56,126 bases of DNA from JAVBLV01 sp031553195 (GCA_031553195.1 JAVBLV010000089.1:1-56126); one strand, 5' to 3'. Numbered from the stretch's first letter, positions 44,896 to 55,132 are shown. Notes: generated by a model not told the origin, from the sequence alone. Numbers and translations: made by a program.

Positions 44896-47184
44896 TTACT
44901 TAACAGATTGATCTTTCAATTTCCACTCTAATGGTATTGTCAAATGAATATTAATATTACGCCCTATGTTATAGATTCCCTCTTGTTTGTACCGCGACAA
45001 ATGGTCGTAATAAGTTTTGTTGAAAAGGTTGTTTACGCCCAAATGAAATAGCAATTTCTGCTTTCGTAATTGAAATTCAAAATCCAGGCCTGCATTTACC
45101 AAATTATAAGAACCGGTAGATGTTTCATAGTCGGCAACATGATTCTGAGCAAAAGAATAAATATTTTGCGCATAAATAGAAAACTTTTTAATAAAACCCT
45201 TTCCTGAAAAACTTGTCCGGATGGTAGCATTTATTTTTTGCGGAGGAATCAAAGGCAAATCCTGGTGATTTTTATCTTGCCCGAATGTGTTGCTGTACGA
45301 AACATCCAGATGTAGCCAATCTAACGGATGCGGATGAAAATGGCACCCGGCTTCCCCTCCGTATAAATAAGCGTCGGCTTGCGTATAATAGTAAACAGGG
45401 AGATCCTCTTTAATTTCGTCCGAAGGCTGCAAAAAAATGTAATTTCTAATATAATTGAAATACGGACTACAGTATAGCTCCAGATGTTCGTTTCCGTAAT
45501 TTAAAGACGCGTCGATTTGATAACAATTTTCGGTGTTAAGATTGGTATTTCCTATTTCATAACGATTGGTTCCTTCATGCACGCCGTCGCTCAATAGTTC
45601 AAACATATTCGGCGACCGGTATCCGGAAGAAAGATTGGCCCGAAGCGAAAGTTCTTTTGCCAAATACTGTAAAACTCCTGTTGAGAAATTAAATGCGCCA
45701 TAATTCTTTGAGAAAGAAGGAATGTATTGCTCTTCATTTTCGGTTCCATATTGTTGCCCGTCAATACGTCTTCCATCTAAACGCAAACCTACTTGCCAAT
45801 AGGATTCTCTTGCATAATAATAATCTACGGTAGTAAACAAACCTAAGTCTATTGTAGCGGCATCAGGTATCAAAACTTCTTCTCCTTTATTAGTATTATC
45901 CTGATACATGCCCTGGCTTCCGACAATTAAGTTCCATCGTTCTTTTATTTTAGGCAGATACCATCTTGCATTATACGAAAAGGTTCCTAAATTCATATTC
46001 AACGCCGCTTCAGAATCATCTTCCTTAGCATTTTCCTCATCCGAATGTTTTTCAAATTCTTTTCTATTATTGAAAACGTATCCGATATCTACTTTCAATT
46101 TAGATTCATCGGCAAAAAAGAGCGTATTTTCCGAACTAATTAAGTGAGTGGTTAAATTTTGGAAAGGATAATCAGGCTTTCGTCCGTTGGCGTAAATACA
46201 ATCCGAATCTGTTATTTCTTCATCAATCAGCCCGTATTTCTCATTCAAGAAACTATACTTTAAGGAAGTAACAAATTTATCTCCGGTATATCCGAAAGTG
46301 GTTTTAAAATCGCTTGAGCGAAAACGACTATTCGGAACAAAATTGTTATTTCCATCCTGGTAATCTTCATGCGTTGTATAACCGCCAAACACGTTCCAAT
46401 GAAACCGTTCTTTCGAAAGTTTAAAAGCGCCTGTATTTCGCCAGCCATTGGTATTCGTATTGTATTCGGAATTAATAGCGGCTTCTATGCTGTTTTCTTT
46501 TGCATAACGTTCGTCCGTAAAATATAAAACGCCGCCCAACGCGTCGCTTCCATATAAAAGAGAAGCCGGTCCTTTGATAATCTCAACTTGTTCATAACCG
46601 TTTTCATCAAGACCTAAACCATGCTCGTCTCCCCATTGTTGATTTTCTAAACGTACGCCCTGCGAAAAAACGGCAATCCTGTTGCCGCTCAATCCCCTGA
46701 TAACCGGTTTGCCTATGCCGGCTCCCGTACTGAGGTTGCTGATTCCCGCTACATTTGTTAATTTTTGCGACAATGAAATCCCCTGTATCTCATCATTATT
46801 TTTAAGATTTATACTTTCGACATTCGATACGTTTTCCCCTTGCAATTTTGAGGCATTGTCCGAAATAACGATCTCCTTCAGATCATGAACCGAAGGCTCC
46901 AAATAGATCGTCTGATTTTTCTCTTGTAAATTAATCGTGCCCAAATACGTTTTGTATCCTACGGACGAAATCTGAACAAGTATGGAATTCCTTTGAGTAT
47001 TTATCGTAAAAACGCCCTCTATACTCGCGCTAACGCCTGTCTTTAAATCAGGATAATAAACATTGGCGTAAGCCGCCGGTTCTTTCGTTTCTTTGTCCAG
47101 CACCGTTATTTGATATTGCGCAGAAACATTAAAGTGAAACAGACAAAGTAATAAAATGATAATATAGGTTCTTCTCATCCACAT
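44896..47184 (-). CDS. TonB-dependent outer-membrane receptor
   Basis: About 762 residues, starting at the ATG at 47184 (a further ATG at 47178 is possible). A signal peptide ends near VSAQ, followed by a carboxypeptidase-regulatory-like domain (VLDKETKEPAAYANVYYPD), then a plug (LTNVAGISNLSTGAGIGKPVIRGLSGNRI, GPASLLYGSDALGGVLYF) and a 22-strand-type barrel ending in IPLEWKLKDQSVK. Imports a ligand using TonB energy; the substrate, possibly a metal or siderophore, is not decided. Its start overlaps the stop of the M28 peptidase gene (TGATG), so the two are translationally coupled. No SusD partner. Confidence 0.92.
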   Translation of the reverse strand: MWMRRTYIIILLLCLFHFNVSAQYQITVLDKETKEPAAYANVYYPDLKTGVSASIEGVFTINTQRNSILVQISSVGYKTYLGTINLQEKNQTIYLEPSVHDLKEIVISDNASKLQGENVSNVESINLKNNDEIQGISLSQKLTNVAGISNLSTGAGIGKPVIRGLSGNRIAVFSQGVRLENQQWGDEHGLGLDENGYEQVEIIKGPASLLYGSDALGGVLYFTDERYAKENSIEAAINSEYNTNTNGWRNTGAFKLSKERFHWNVFGGYTTHEDYQDGNNNFVPNSRFRSSDFKTTFGYTGDKFVTSLKYSFLNEKYGLIDEEITDSDCIYANGRKPDYPFQNLTTHLISSENTLFFADESKLKVDIGYVFNNRKEFEKHSDEENAKEDDSEAALNMNLGTFSYNARWYLPKIKERWNLIVGSQGMYQDNTNKGEEVLIPDAATIDLGLFTTVDYYYARESYWQVGLRLDGRRIDGQQYGTENEEQYIPSFSKNYGAFNFSTGVLQYLAKELSLRANLSSGYRSPNMFELLSDGVHEGTNRYEIGNTNLNTENCYQIDASLNYGNEHLELYCSPYFNYIRNYIFLQPSDEIKEDLPVYYYTQADAYLYGGEAGCHFHPHPLDWLHLDVSYSNTFGQDKNHQDLPLIPPQKINATIRTSFSGKGFIKKFSIYAQNIYSFAQNHVADYETSTGSYNLVNAGLDFEFQLRKQKLLFHLGVNNLFNKTYYDHLSRYKQEGIYNIGRNINIHLTIPLEWKLKDQSVK

Positions 47185-48659
47185 CAATTTATTCTTTTAA
47201 ATTGCAAATTCTTTTTCCTGTTGGCCAAGTCATCAGTAAGTAAATAAACGACATCCAGAATTTTTTTCATATCATCATAGTCAATCTTTTCGGCCGTATC
47301 TGTAATTTGATGATAATCATCGTGAATTCCGGTAAAAAAGAAAAAGACAGGAATTTCCTTCAAATAGAAATTCGCATGATCTGATGCGTAAAAGAAATCG
47401 GAATGACTGATTATCTTTGCGTTCATAGAGGTTTTTTTTGCATACTTTTTAACCAATTCCGTTCCCTCTTTAGAAGAATTGCTTCCTATTATTTCCAGAC
47501 CGCCGGTTTGATACCGGCCTATCATATCCAGATTTATCATTGCCTTGATTTGCGATGATTGCAATCCATCCGGTAAATTTTTAAGAAATTCCATCGAGCC
47601 AATAAGTCCCATTTCCTCTGCATCAAAACTGATAAACAAAATGCTCCGTTTAGGCCTTTCCGGAAGATTGGAAAATACTTTCGCCAACTCAATTAATCCG
47701 GCCGTCCCGGAAGCATTATCATCGGCGCCATGAAAAATATCTGCTTGTTTATCTACACCCTTTTTAGCGATTCCCAAATGATCGCGATGAGCGCCTAATA
47801 CAATTATTTCGTTTTTAAACCGGGAATCAGAGCCTTCCAAAAACCCGATAATATTACACGCCTGTAAATCATTATCGTCAAAAGACACGGTTGCATCCAA
47901 ATTTATCTCTAAATCGAAAGAACAAGGAGTTTCGCCTTTTTCACAAATAGCCGTCAATTTTTCTACGTTCAAAAATGCTTGTCCGGATAATAAAGAATCG
48001 GCCACAGCTCGCTTAATCTTTAACAAAAGAACTTCTTTTTGCGAATAATGCAAACGAGCGTCTGCCCAAGAATTATCTATATCTTCCTGCTGATCTGAAT
48101 AATCCGGCGCAACAAACAAAATTCCAAAAGCTCCGTTTTCTAAAGCCTTCCTTATTTTATAATCATATTTCGACGTTTCAAGCGGAAACTTATCAGATTT
48201 TGGCTTTCCTCTAAAAATCATCACCCATTTTCCGTTTACGTCTACTTTTTCATAATCATTGTAAAACTCCTCCTGAATTCCATAACCAACAAAAACTACG
48301 CCAGAAGACAAACTTCCGCAATATGAATTTAAAAAAGGCATATAATCGTTTCCCAATCGAGCATGATAATTTCCTGAAACAAAAAAACTTGATTGACTCG
48401 GTTTCTTTTTAGATTCAATAGAAAAACAGTCCAACCCATTTTCTCCTTTCAATTGTAATTTCATCCCCTCAAATTCTGATAAAATATAATTAGTCGCTTT
48501 TTCCCCGCCTCTGCTTCCTGCCCTCCTACCTTCCAGCGAATCGGATGCAAGGACATAAACATGTTTCTTCAAATCTGAAATCGAAACCGGCGTTTGGGCC
48601 TTAAGTATGCCAACAAAAAATATAAAGAAAATGATTGTTGGGAAAAAATTTCTTTTCAT
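47184..48659 (-). CDS. Secreted M28-family zinc aminopeptidase
   Basis: 491 residues. A signal peptide (cut near LKAQ) is followed by an M28 fold with a PA-like insert (about 120-250) and the five expected zinc ligands: His in GAHRDHLG (about 288), Asp in HGADDNASG (about 310), Glu in DAEEMGLIG (about 346), Asp in NLDMIGR (about 376), and His in DDYHQITDT (about 452). Removes N-terminal amino acids from peptides in the periplasm or outside. First gene of a pair with the TonB receptor; AGGAGA lies before the ATG. The receptor and peptidase may work on one peptide-linked nutrient. Confidence 0.92.
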   Translation of the reverse strand: MKRNFFPTIIFFIFFVGILKAQTPVSISDLKKHVYVLASDSLEGRRAGSRGGEKATNYILSEFEGMKLQLKGENGLDCFSIESKKKPSQSSFFVSGNYHARLGNDYMPFLNSYCGSLSSGVVFVGYGIQEEFYNDYEKVDVNGKWVMIFRGKPKSDKFPLETSKYDYKIRKALENGAFGILFVAPDYSDQQEDIDNSWADARLHYSQKEVLLLKIKRAVADSLLSGQAFLNVEKLTAICEKGETPCSFDLEINLDATVSFDDNDLQACNIIGFLEGSDSRFKNEIIVLGAHRDHLGIAKKGVDKQADIFHGADDNASGTAGLIELAKVFSNLPERPKRSILFISFDAEEMGLIGSMEFLKNLPDGLQSSQIKAMINLDMIGRYQTGGLEIIGSNSSKEGTELVKKYAKKTSMNAKIISHSDFFYASDHANFYLKEIPVFFFFTGIHDDYHQITDTAEKIDYDDMKKILDVVYLLTDDLANRKKNLQFKRIN

Positions 48660-49039
48660 GCTTCTCCTAGTTGAAAGTTGAGAATTAAGATTTGAGAGTG
48701 AGCTTTTTTAGTTAGAAATTAATTAATTAAAGGATTCAGCAATTAACCATCCTTCTTTAAAAACGGCATTCGGCATGCATGATGTTCGTACTGCCATTAA
48801 TCTGATTTTTCCAAATACATAATTTTTGATTGCAATTTTATTGCGCAAAATTCTATCTGCAAATTTAACAATAATAATCCGTTATAAATCAAATAGATTA
48901 CTGATAATCCAAATGACAAATATTTATCTACATATATAATTAAAAACCAATGCATTGATCAAACTCCCCAAGGCAAAACCATTATTAAATAAATGATAAT
49001 CCGCACCGCTGCCCCTAATCTTTGAAAAGATAGGTTTTA

Positions 49040-49166
49040 TTACCCCTAAATCCCTACCCCTCTTTAATTTTCCCCTCAAGAGAGATAAATAATTTTTTAA
49101 TTTAAAAGGGGATTTTTGGGCAGTCGTTTTTCTTAAATTTGCCCTTTAGGGGGTTGGGGGTATTAT
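49040..49166. repeat. Degenerate inverted repeat of C-rich and G-rich arms
   Basis: Left arm ttacccctaaatccctaccc and right arm ccctttagggggttgggggt are loosely complementary over about 20 bases, with an 80-base A/T-rich spacer. Such ccccctaaa/tttaggggg pairs recur in many Bacteroidetes intergenic regions as I recall, but that was not checked. Confidence 0.4.
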
Positions 49167-49591
49167 CGAGGATAGTCATATTAAATAAAGAATGAAAAGC
49201 GGAAGATAAAAAATCACTATCAATTATTCGTCTTCGGCTGATGAGATCGCTTTGCTAAGCTTTCAATTCTGAACAAAATGAATTCTTTACCCATGCAGGC
49301 ACATTATGAAATTTTTTAAAATAATTGCATAATATATTATTAAATCATGTATGATTAAAAATTTTTGTTTTAGAAAATTTTAGTCAATAGAAGGTAATTC
49401 ATTTTGAAAAAAGGGAACGATTAGGACGTTAATAAAAAGAAAAAAGCGAAAAATATAGATTGAAAAATTTCATATACATATATCTCACGGTTTACATATC
49501 TATAAAATAATGAATATCAAATAAATAATAACACATAATAATTTCATATACACACATCTCACCTTTTTCTTTTGGGTCTGTTTATTTGATC

Positions 49592-49599
49592 TACATTTG
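49592..49599 (+). promoter_or_regulatory. Possible promoter of the S23-like gene
   Basis: TACATTTG with TTTG 17 bases upstream (in tttgggtc). About 250 bases of leader separate it from the gene at 49847; the leader has only tiny open frames (for example 11 codons beginning MKNTFVDKK). Confidence 0.35.
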
Positions 49600-49846
49600 T
49601 ATTGAAGTCGTTTTTATGGTATAAGGGAATTCCTGCCGGATTTTCATAATGAAAAATACGTTTGTTGATAAAAAATGTAAATAAACTCAAAACAGGATAA
49701 ATCCTTAAAAGGTCTTCAGGTTGGATTGACGATAAAATTTACTGGTCTAATATTTCTAATCATATTAACTAAAATCATTTTCAATAACCCGAGAGAAAAT
49801 TATCGGGCCTCCACAAAAAGGAAATAGATGAACTAAAGCTAGAACT

Positions 49847-50206
49847 ATGGAAGATAATATACAACTGGAGAACTTGGAAATATGGGAAGAAGCCGTAAAA
49901 ATCAGAAACGAGGTTGATAACGTTTTACATGAGTGCGATAATGAAGAGTTCAGAAACGAAATTCAACGAACGCTAACTTCTCTTACTTCTTTAATTGAGA
50001 AAGGACATAAACACAATGTTTATAAAGAAAAGTCCAATCACCTGTTTGCCGCTAAAGGATCCTGCGGAGAGTTGTGTTCATTGCTTCATTTTGCCATAAA
50101 GTTAGAATATTTCAATTCTAAAATAGGAATGGAACTCATTGAACAATCCAGGGAATTAGGGGCCAAAATATACGAATATATACAATCGTTAAAAAAGCGA
50201 TTTTAA
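49847..50206 (+). CDS. Four-helix-bundle protein, S23/bAvd-like
   Basis: 119 residues, the usual size. Four helices with family signatures LEIWEEAVKI near the start and GSCGELCSLLHFAIKLEYF in the third. This family contains 23S rRNA intervening-sequence proteins and the accessory protein of diversity-generating retroelements. No reverse transcriptase or rRNA is nearby, so it is a stand-alone member. Function unknown; likely a pentameric nucleic-acid-binding protein by family analogy. Confidence 0.8.
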   Translation: MEDNIQLENLEIWEEAVKIRNEVDNVLHECDNEEFRNEIQRTLTSLTSLIEKGHKHNVYKEKSNHLFAAKGSCGELCSLLHFAIKLEYFNSKIGMELIEQSRELGAKIYEYIQSLKKRF

Positions 50207-50270
50207 TTTGAAGCAACTGTGCTTAGCCTGGTTGTTTCAAATTAAAAACCTGGTTCGCTCTTAGAATTTA

Positions 50271-50330
50271 ATAAACATGCATTGTAATCTTTCTTTTTCC
50301 TTTACGAAAAAGAAACAAAAAGTCAAGGCT
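50271..50330. repeat. Repeat family 2, copy 2 (short)
   Basis: ataaacatgcattgtaatc, a hairpin tttctttttc/gaaaaagaaa, then caaaaagtcaaggc. It matches the 3' half of copies 1 and 3. The rest of the 50207-50692 gap shows nothing else. Confidence 0.7.
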
Positions 50331-50692
50331 AACGACGACCTATCCCTAGCATCTCCAACAGAGAGGGGAAATTGCAAAATTACTACGCCTTAAAATTGGA
50401 TTATTAAAGCCATTACTCATACCCAAGACATTCTGATGAATAAATCATTTTAACAATGACTATACAATTGGCATAAAACAAGAAAAAAAGAAAGCGACGC
50501 TCAATATCCCAAATTTAAAAGCGCTATTTTTGCTTTGTTTAAAAATGCAAGTTTCATATTCGTTTACTCTGTTTATGAAAAGAATAATAAGTATTTGAAG
50601 ATTTTTCCCCTCCGGTTAACGCTTATTGTCCTGAACCCGCAAAACTAAAATAGAGTTTTCAAATATTCGGACCTTCAAATACTGAAAAGAGG

Positions 50693-53245
50693 ATGAAACT
50701 AACAAAAGATCAATTACAGTTTACCGGCCTATCCAATCAAGAAGTAGAATCCCGCATAAAGAGAGATGGATATAACGAATTACAAGGAAACCAGTCCAGA
50801 AGTTTTTGGACGATTATTTTGGGAGTAATAAAAGAACCTATGTTCCTGCTATTGGTAATTTGCGGAACGCTTTACTTGCTACTTGGCGATTTTGAAGAAG
50901 GAATGATGTTGCTTGGCTTTGTGTTTGTAATAATGGGAATAGAATTTTATCAAGAACGCAAAAGCGAAAAAGCTTTAAATGCGTTAAAAGATATGGCCAG
51001 TCCGAGAGCTTTGGTCATTCGTCAAAATGAAGTTATGCGCATACCGGGAAGAGAGGTAGTACTTGATGATATTATTGTTCTGCAAGAAGGCGACCGGATA
51101 CCTGCCGATGCAACAATTCTCAAAAACGTGAATCTTTTGGTTGACGAATCTTTATTAACAGGCGAATCGGTACCCGTTCGAAAACAAGAGTGGGATGAAA
51201 AATTTTCCCACAATTATCATCAGCCCGGCGGCGATGACTTTCCCTTTGTTTATTCCGGTTCTATCGTCGTTCAAGGAAATGGAATTGCAAAAGTCGCCCA
51301 TATAGGAATGAACACGCAAATAGGGAAAATAGGGAAATCGATCAGCGAAACCAAAGAACCCTCAAGCAAACTTAAACATGAAATAGGCTCATTGGTAAAA
51401 CGCCTCACTATCATAGGCGTTTTATTATGCCTGCTTGTTATTATTCTTTATACGATTACGCGAGGCGACCTACTACAAGGCTTTTTGGCTGGCATTACAT
51501 TGGCTATGGCCATGTTGCCCGAAGAGTTTCCTGTTGTATTAACTATCTTTATGGCAGCGGGGGCTTGGCGGATTTCCCAGAAGCGAGTGCTGACTCGAAA
51601 ACCTTCCGCTATCGAAACGCTTGGTTCTGCAACCGTTTTATGTACCGATAAGACCGGCACCCTTACCGAAAATAAGATGAGGGTTGCAAAATTATATAAT
51701 AAGGAGAGTTATTGGACAGCAGGGGAATCGAACAATTTTCCCGAAGAATACCATGACATCATCGAGTATGGAATATTATCGAGCCAGATTAATCCGTTCG
51801 ACCCCATGGAAAAAGCAATTAACAGAATCGGCGAGTATTTTTTAAAAGGCACGGAACATTTACATTCCGATTGGGAAATGGTCAAAGAATATTCTCTTTC
51901 TAAAGAACTGCTTGCCATGTCGAGAGTATTCCGCGAATCATCCTCCAAGCAATTGGTTATTGCCGCCAAAGGCGCGCCCGAAGCCATTTTCGATCTTTGT
52001 CACCTGTCTGCTCAGTTTCGATCTAAATATGCGGAATCCGTACAAAAGATGGCCTCTGAAGGACTAAGGATATTAGGCGTTGCAAAATCAAGCATTCAAG
52101 AAAACAAGCTCCCTGAAGAGCAACATGATTTTAATTTTGAATTTGTCGGATTAATTGGCTTGTCAGATCCTATTCGTCCTCAAGCGCCCCAAGCAGTGAA
52201 GGAATGTCATAAAGCCGGGATCAGAGTTATTATGATTACAGGAGACTATCCGGTTACGGCTCAGAATATTGCTAAAGAAATCGGATTACAAAATTACTCG
52301 CAATGCATTACAGGAAGCGAATTGGCAGAAATGGACGAAATCGAGTTAAGAGAAAAAATAAAAACCATTGATGTATTTGCAAGGGTGATTCCCGAACAAA
52401 AACTAAAAATTGTAAATGCGCTGAAAAATAATAACGAGATTGTAGCTATGACAGGCGACGGGGTAAATGACGCTCCTGCTTTGAAAGCCGCTAACATTGG
52501 CATTGCCATGGGAGAAAAAGGAACCGACGTAGCGCGCGAAGCTTCCGCGCTTGTATTGATGGATGATAATTTTGGTTCCATCGTCGAGGCCATTAAAATG
52601 GGGCGCCGGATATTTGATAATCTTCAAAAAGCATTGGGTTATATTTTTGCCATTCATGTTCCGATTGCCGGGTTATCCTTAATTCCGGTATTTTTTGCAG
52701 ATTGGCCTCTTATTTTATGGCCGGTTCATGTTGTTTTCATGGAATTGATCATCGATCCTGCATGTTCTATTGTATTTGAGGCGGAAGAGGCCGAGAAAAA
52801 TATAATGCTCAGGTCTCCCAGAAAAATCGATGAACCCTTTTTTGGATTTAAAAAAATATTGATTGGTTGCGCACAAGGCATTTTCATATTGATCGCTACA
52901 TTGGGCGTATATTTTGGAACATTAAAAATGGGATTTCCCGTCGGCGAAATCAGAGCCATGACTTTTACTACGCTTATTTTTGCCAATATTTTTACAATCC
53001 TTGCCAATCGTTCATGGACCAAATCAATTTTTAATATCATGCGGACAAAGAACGCTAGCGTTAAGTGGGTTATAGGAGGAGCGACACTGTTTATCATATC
53101 TATTTTGAATATTCCTTTCTTACAAAGGCTGTTTCAATTTTCCCCCATAAGTATCTGGGAAGTTTTAGTTGCATTCATTGCCGGAATTAGTACTATCATC
53201 TGGTTCGAATTATATAAACATTTCTTTTTAGGGAAACAACTATAA
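50693..53245 (+). CDS. P-type (P2-like) cation-transporting ATPase
   Basis: 850 residues. It pumps a cation, probably calcium, across the inner membrane by ATP hydrolysis. An N-terminal cation ATPase domain is followed by the actuator motif LLTGESVPV (about 155), membrane motif PEEFPVVLTIF (about 276) where SERCA has PEGLP, the phosphorylated Asp in DKTGTLT (about 318), MITGDYPVTA, and the hinge MTGDGVNDAP (about 585), then six C-terminal spans. The PEEFP variant makes ion choice uncertain. The ATG has agagg upstream. MITE half copy H lies after it. Confidence 0.9.
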   Translation: MKLTKDQLQFTGLSNQEVESRIKRDGYNELQGNQSRSFWTIILGVIKEPMFLLLVICGTLYLLLGDFEEGMMLLGFVFVIMGIEFYQERKSEKALNALKDMASPRALVIRQNEVMRIPGREVVLDDIIVLQEGDRIPADATILKNVNLLVDESLLTGESVPVRKQEWDEKFSHNYHQPGGDDFPFVYSGSIVVQGNGIAKVAHIGMNTQIGKIGKSISETKEPSSKLKHEIGSLVKRLTIIGVLLCLLVIILYTITRGDLLQGFLAGITLAMAMLPEEFPVVLTIFMAAGAWRISQKRVLTRKPSAIETLGSATVLCTDKTGTLTENKMRVAKLYNKESYWTAGESNNFPEEYHDIIEYGILSSQINPFDPMEKAINRIGEYFLKGTEHLHSDWEMVKEYSLSKELLAMSRVFRESSSKQLVIAAKGAPEAIFDLCHLSAQFRSKYAESVQKMASEGLRILGVAKSSIQENKLPEEQHDFNFEFVGLIGLSDPIRPQAPQAVKECHKAGIRVIMITGDYPVTAQNIAKEIGLQNYSQCITGSELAEMDEIELREKIKTIDVFARVIPEQKLKIVNALKNNNEIVAMTGDGVNDAPALKAANIGIAMGEKGTDVAREASALVLMDDNFGSIVEAIKMGRRIFDNLQKALGYIFAIHVPIAGLSLIPVFFADWPLILWPVHVVFMELIIDPACSIVFEAEEAEKNIMLRSPRKIDEPFFGFKKILIGCAQGIFILIATLGVYFGTLKMGFPVGEIRAMTFTTLIFANIFTILANRSWTKSIFNIMRTKNASVKWVIGGATLFIISILNIPFLQRLFQFSPISIWEVLVAFIAGISTIIWFELYKHFFLGKQL

Positions 53246-53280
53246 ACAAAAACAACGCATCAAAAACATATTTTATCTAA

Positions 53281-53382
53281 GCGGGATTTTTCAAGAATAG
53301 TAGCGCTATTTGGTAAAAATTTCGACAAAAAAGAGCATTTTTAGATTCAAAATACTTCATAGAAAAATTTTCAGACAACCTC
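53281..53382 (+). repeat. Palindromic MITE, right half only (copy H)
   Basis: gcgggatttttcaagaatag through agacaacctc matches the right half of copy D closely. The left half is absent, so the palindrome is lost. It sits between the P-type ATPase and catalase genes. Confidence 0.75.
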
Positions 53383-53544
53383 TAAAATCCTGATTTATTA
53401 ATAACCCGCCTCAAGCAATAGAACGCTCAAAAGTTTATCCTTGTAAGAATTCATATTGCCTGTATTGAACTTATTTTTTATTCCGTTGTTTCCTTTTTAA
53501 GGAATTTTTCTATTTAGCAATTAATTAATAAGGAATAACAAATT

Positions 53545-55065
53545 ATGAAAAAACCGGAAGAAAAAAAAAATTTAACAACTAATCAGGGAACTCCAATTGA
53601 TAATGATCAAGCGTCTATTACAACAACAAATCCCAATCTGACTCTTTTATCTGATACCCATTTGATTGAAAAGTTAGCTCACTTCGACAGGGAACGGATT
53701 CCCGAACGAGTGGTGCACGCTAAAGGCGCAGGAGCGCATGGTTATTTCGAAGTAACTCATGATGTAACAAAATATACGCGCGCTGCATTTTTATCCGGAA
53801 TCGGCAAAAAGACCGATGTTTTTGTTCGTTTTTCTACTGTGGGCGGGGCAAGAGGTTCCGCCGACTCGGCAAGAGATCCGAGAGGATTTGCCGTTAAATT
53901 TTATACGGAAGAAGGGAATTACGACATGGTTGGAAATAATACGCCTGTGTTTTTTATCCGGGACGCGATTAAATTTCCTGATTTCATCCATACTCAAAAA
54001 AAGCATCCGGGAACGAACTTAGATGATGCAGATGCTTTTTGGGATTTCCTTTCATTGACTCCTGAAAGCATTCATCAGGTAACGATCTTATTTTCGGATA
54101 GGGGTACGCCGGCTACTTACAGAAATATGCATGGCTTTACCAGCCACACTTTTATGTGGTATAACAAAGAAGGAGAACATGTATGGATAAAAATGCACTT
54201 TAAAACCAATCAGGGCATAAAGAACCTTACATTGGAAGAAGCTTCCCAAATGGCGGGAAAAGATTTAGACCATGCCACCCGAGATTTGACCGACAATATT
54301 GCTAACGGAAATTTTCCATCATGGAATGTATTCGTCCAGATTATGAAACCGGAAGAAGCCGAGAATTATCGTTTCGATCCGTTCGACGTAACGAAGGTTT
54401 GGTCTCAAAAAGATTATCCTTTGATTCCGGTGGGAAAAATGGTTCTGAATAGAAATCCTGAAAATTATTTTTCCGAAGTGGAACAAGCGGCATTTTCGCC
54501 GGGAAATTTTGTGCCAGGCATTGCTATTTCACCCGATAAAATGCTACAAGGCAGGGTATTCAGTTATCCCGATACTCATCGTCACCGGTTAGGAGCTAAT
54601 TTCCATATGATTCCGATTAATATGCCAAAAGCCCAAATCAATAATTATCAACGCGACGGTTATATGAATATGCAAACAGACGGGGCGCCGAACTATTATC
54701 CGAACTCTTTTAACGGCCCTGCGCCCGATTCTTCCGTCGCCGCGCCCCCTATCGATGTGCAGGGAATGGCGGCAAGGCATGAATATGTGTTGTCGGATAT
54801 TGATTTTGTACAAGCGGGAGATTTGTACAGCAAGGTCATGACCGACTATGACAGGGCTAATCTGGTAAAAAATATTACAGCCCATTTAAAAAATGCCCAA
54901 TTGCGCATACAACTCAGGCAAACGGCCTTATTCTACAAAGCTCATATTGATTATGGAACCCAGATTGCTAATGCTTTAGGAATTGACTTGAATAAAGTGA
55001 AAGAACTGGCCTCCATGTCTCAGGAAGAAAGAGTGAAGTTAACGATGAACAACGATAGAATATAA
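53545..55065 (+). CDS. katA: Haem catalase (small-subunit, clade 3 type)
   Basis: 506 residues. Breaks down hydrogen peroxide. The active-site His is H58 in ERVVHAKGAGAHG, the active-site Asn is at 131-132 in DMVGNNTPVFF, and the haem-binding Tyr is about 341 in RVFSYPDTHRHRLG. The polar 30-residue N-terminal tail is typical of cytoplasmic catalases. An FMN reductase gene follows 67 bases downstream, consistent with an oxidative-stress pair. An OxyR-type site was not recognised in the leader. Confidence 0.96.
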   Translation: MKKPEEKKNLTTNQGTPIDNDQASITTTNPNLTLLSDTHLIEKLAHFDRERIPERVVHAKGAGAHGYFEVTHDVTKYTRAAFLSGIGKKTDVFVRFSTVGGARGSADSARDPRGFAVKFYTEEGNYDMVGNNTPVFFIRDAIKFPDFIHTQKKHPGTNLDDADAFWDFLSLTPESIHQVTILFSDRGTPATYRNMHGFTSHTFMWYNKEGEHVWIKMHFKTNQGIKNLTLEEASQMAGKDLDHATRDLTDNIANGNFPSWNVFVQIMKPEEAENYRFDPFDVTKVWSQKDYPLIPVGKMVLNRNPENYFSEVEQAAFSPGNFVPGIAISPDKMLQGRVFSYPDTHRHRLGANFHMIPINMPKAQINNYQRDGYMNMQTDGAPNYYPNSFNGPAPDSSVAAPPIDVQGMAARHEYVLSDIDFVQAGDLYSKVMTDYDRANLVKNITAHLKNAQLRIQLRQTALFYKAHIDYGTQIANALGIDLNKVKELASMSQEERVKLTMNNDRI

Positions 55066-55132
55066 ATATTGAAAAATTTTATGACAGAATAAGTTATAAG
55101 CCATAAACATTAAATGTATAAACTTAAAAACT

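Larger units (their letters stand above)
48660..49846. other. Long AT-rich intergenic region without a clear gene
   Basis: No reading frame of credible coding character was found in nearly 1.2 kb. It contains a degenerate C-rich/G-rich inverted pair (49040-49060 and 49141-49166), direct repeats of about 22 bases (49467-49488 and 49541-49562, 2 differences), and a -7 box at 49592. A short hairpin (cccga/tcggg, near 49792-49812) sits just before the next gene. Confidence 0.5.

Noticed and set aside
49847..50206. Diversity-generating retroelement
   Set aside because: Only the bAvd-like protein is present; no reverse transcriptase, template repeat or variable repeat was found nearby.
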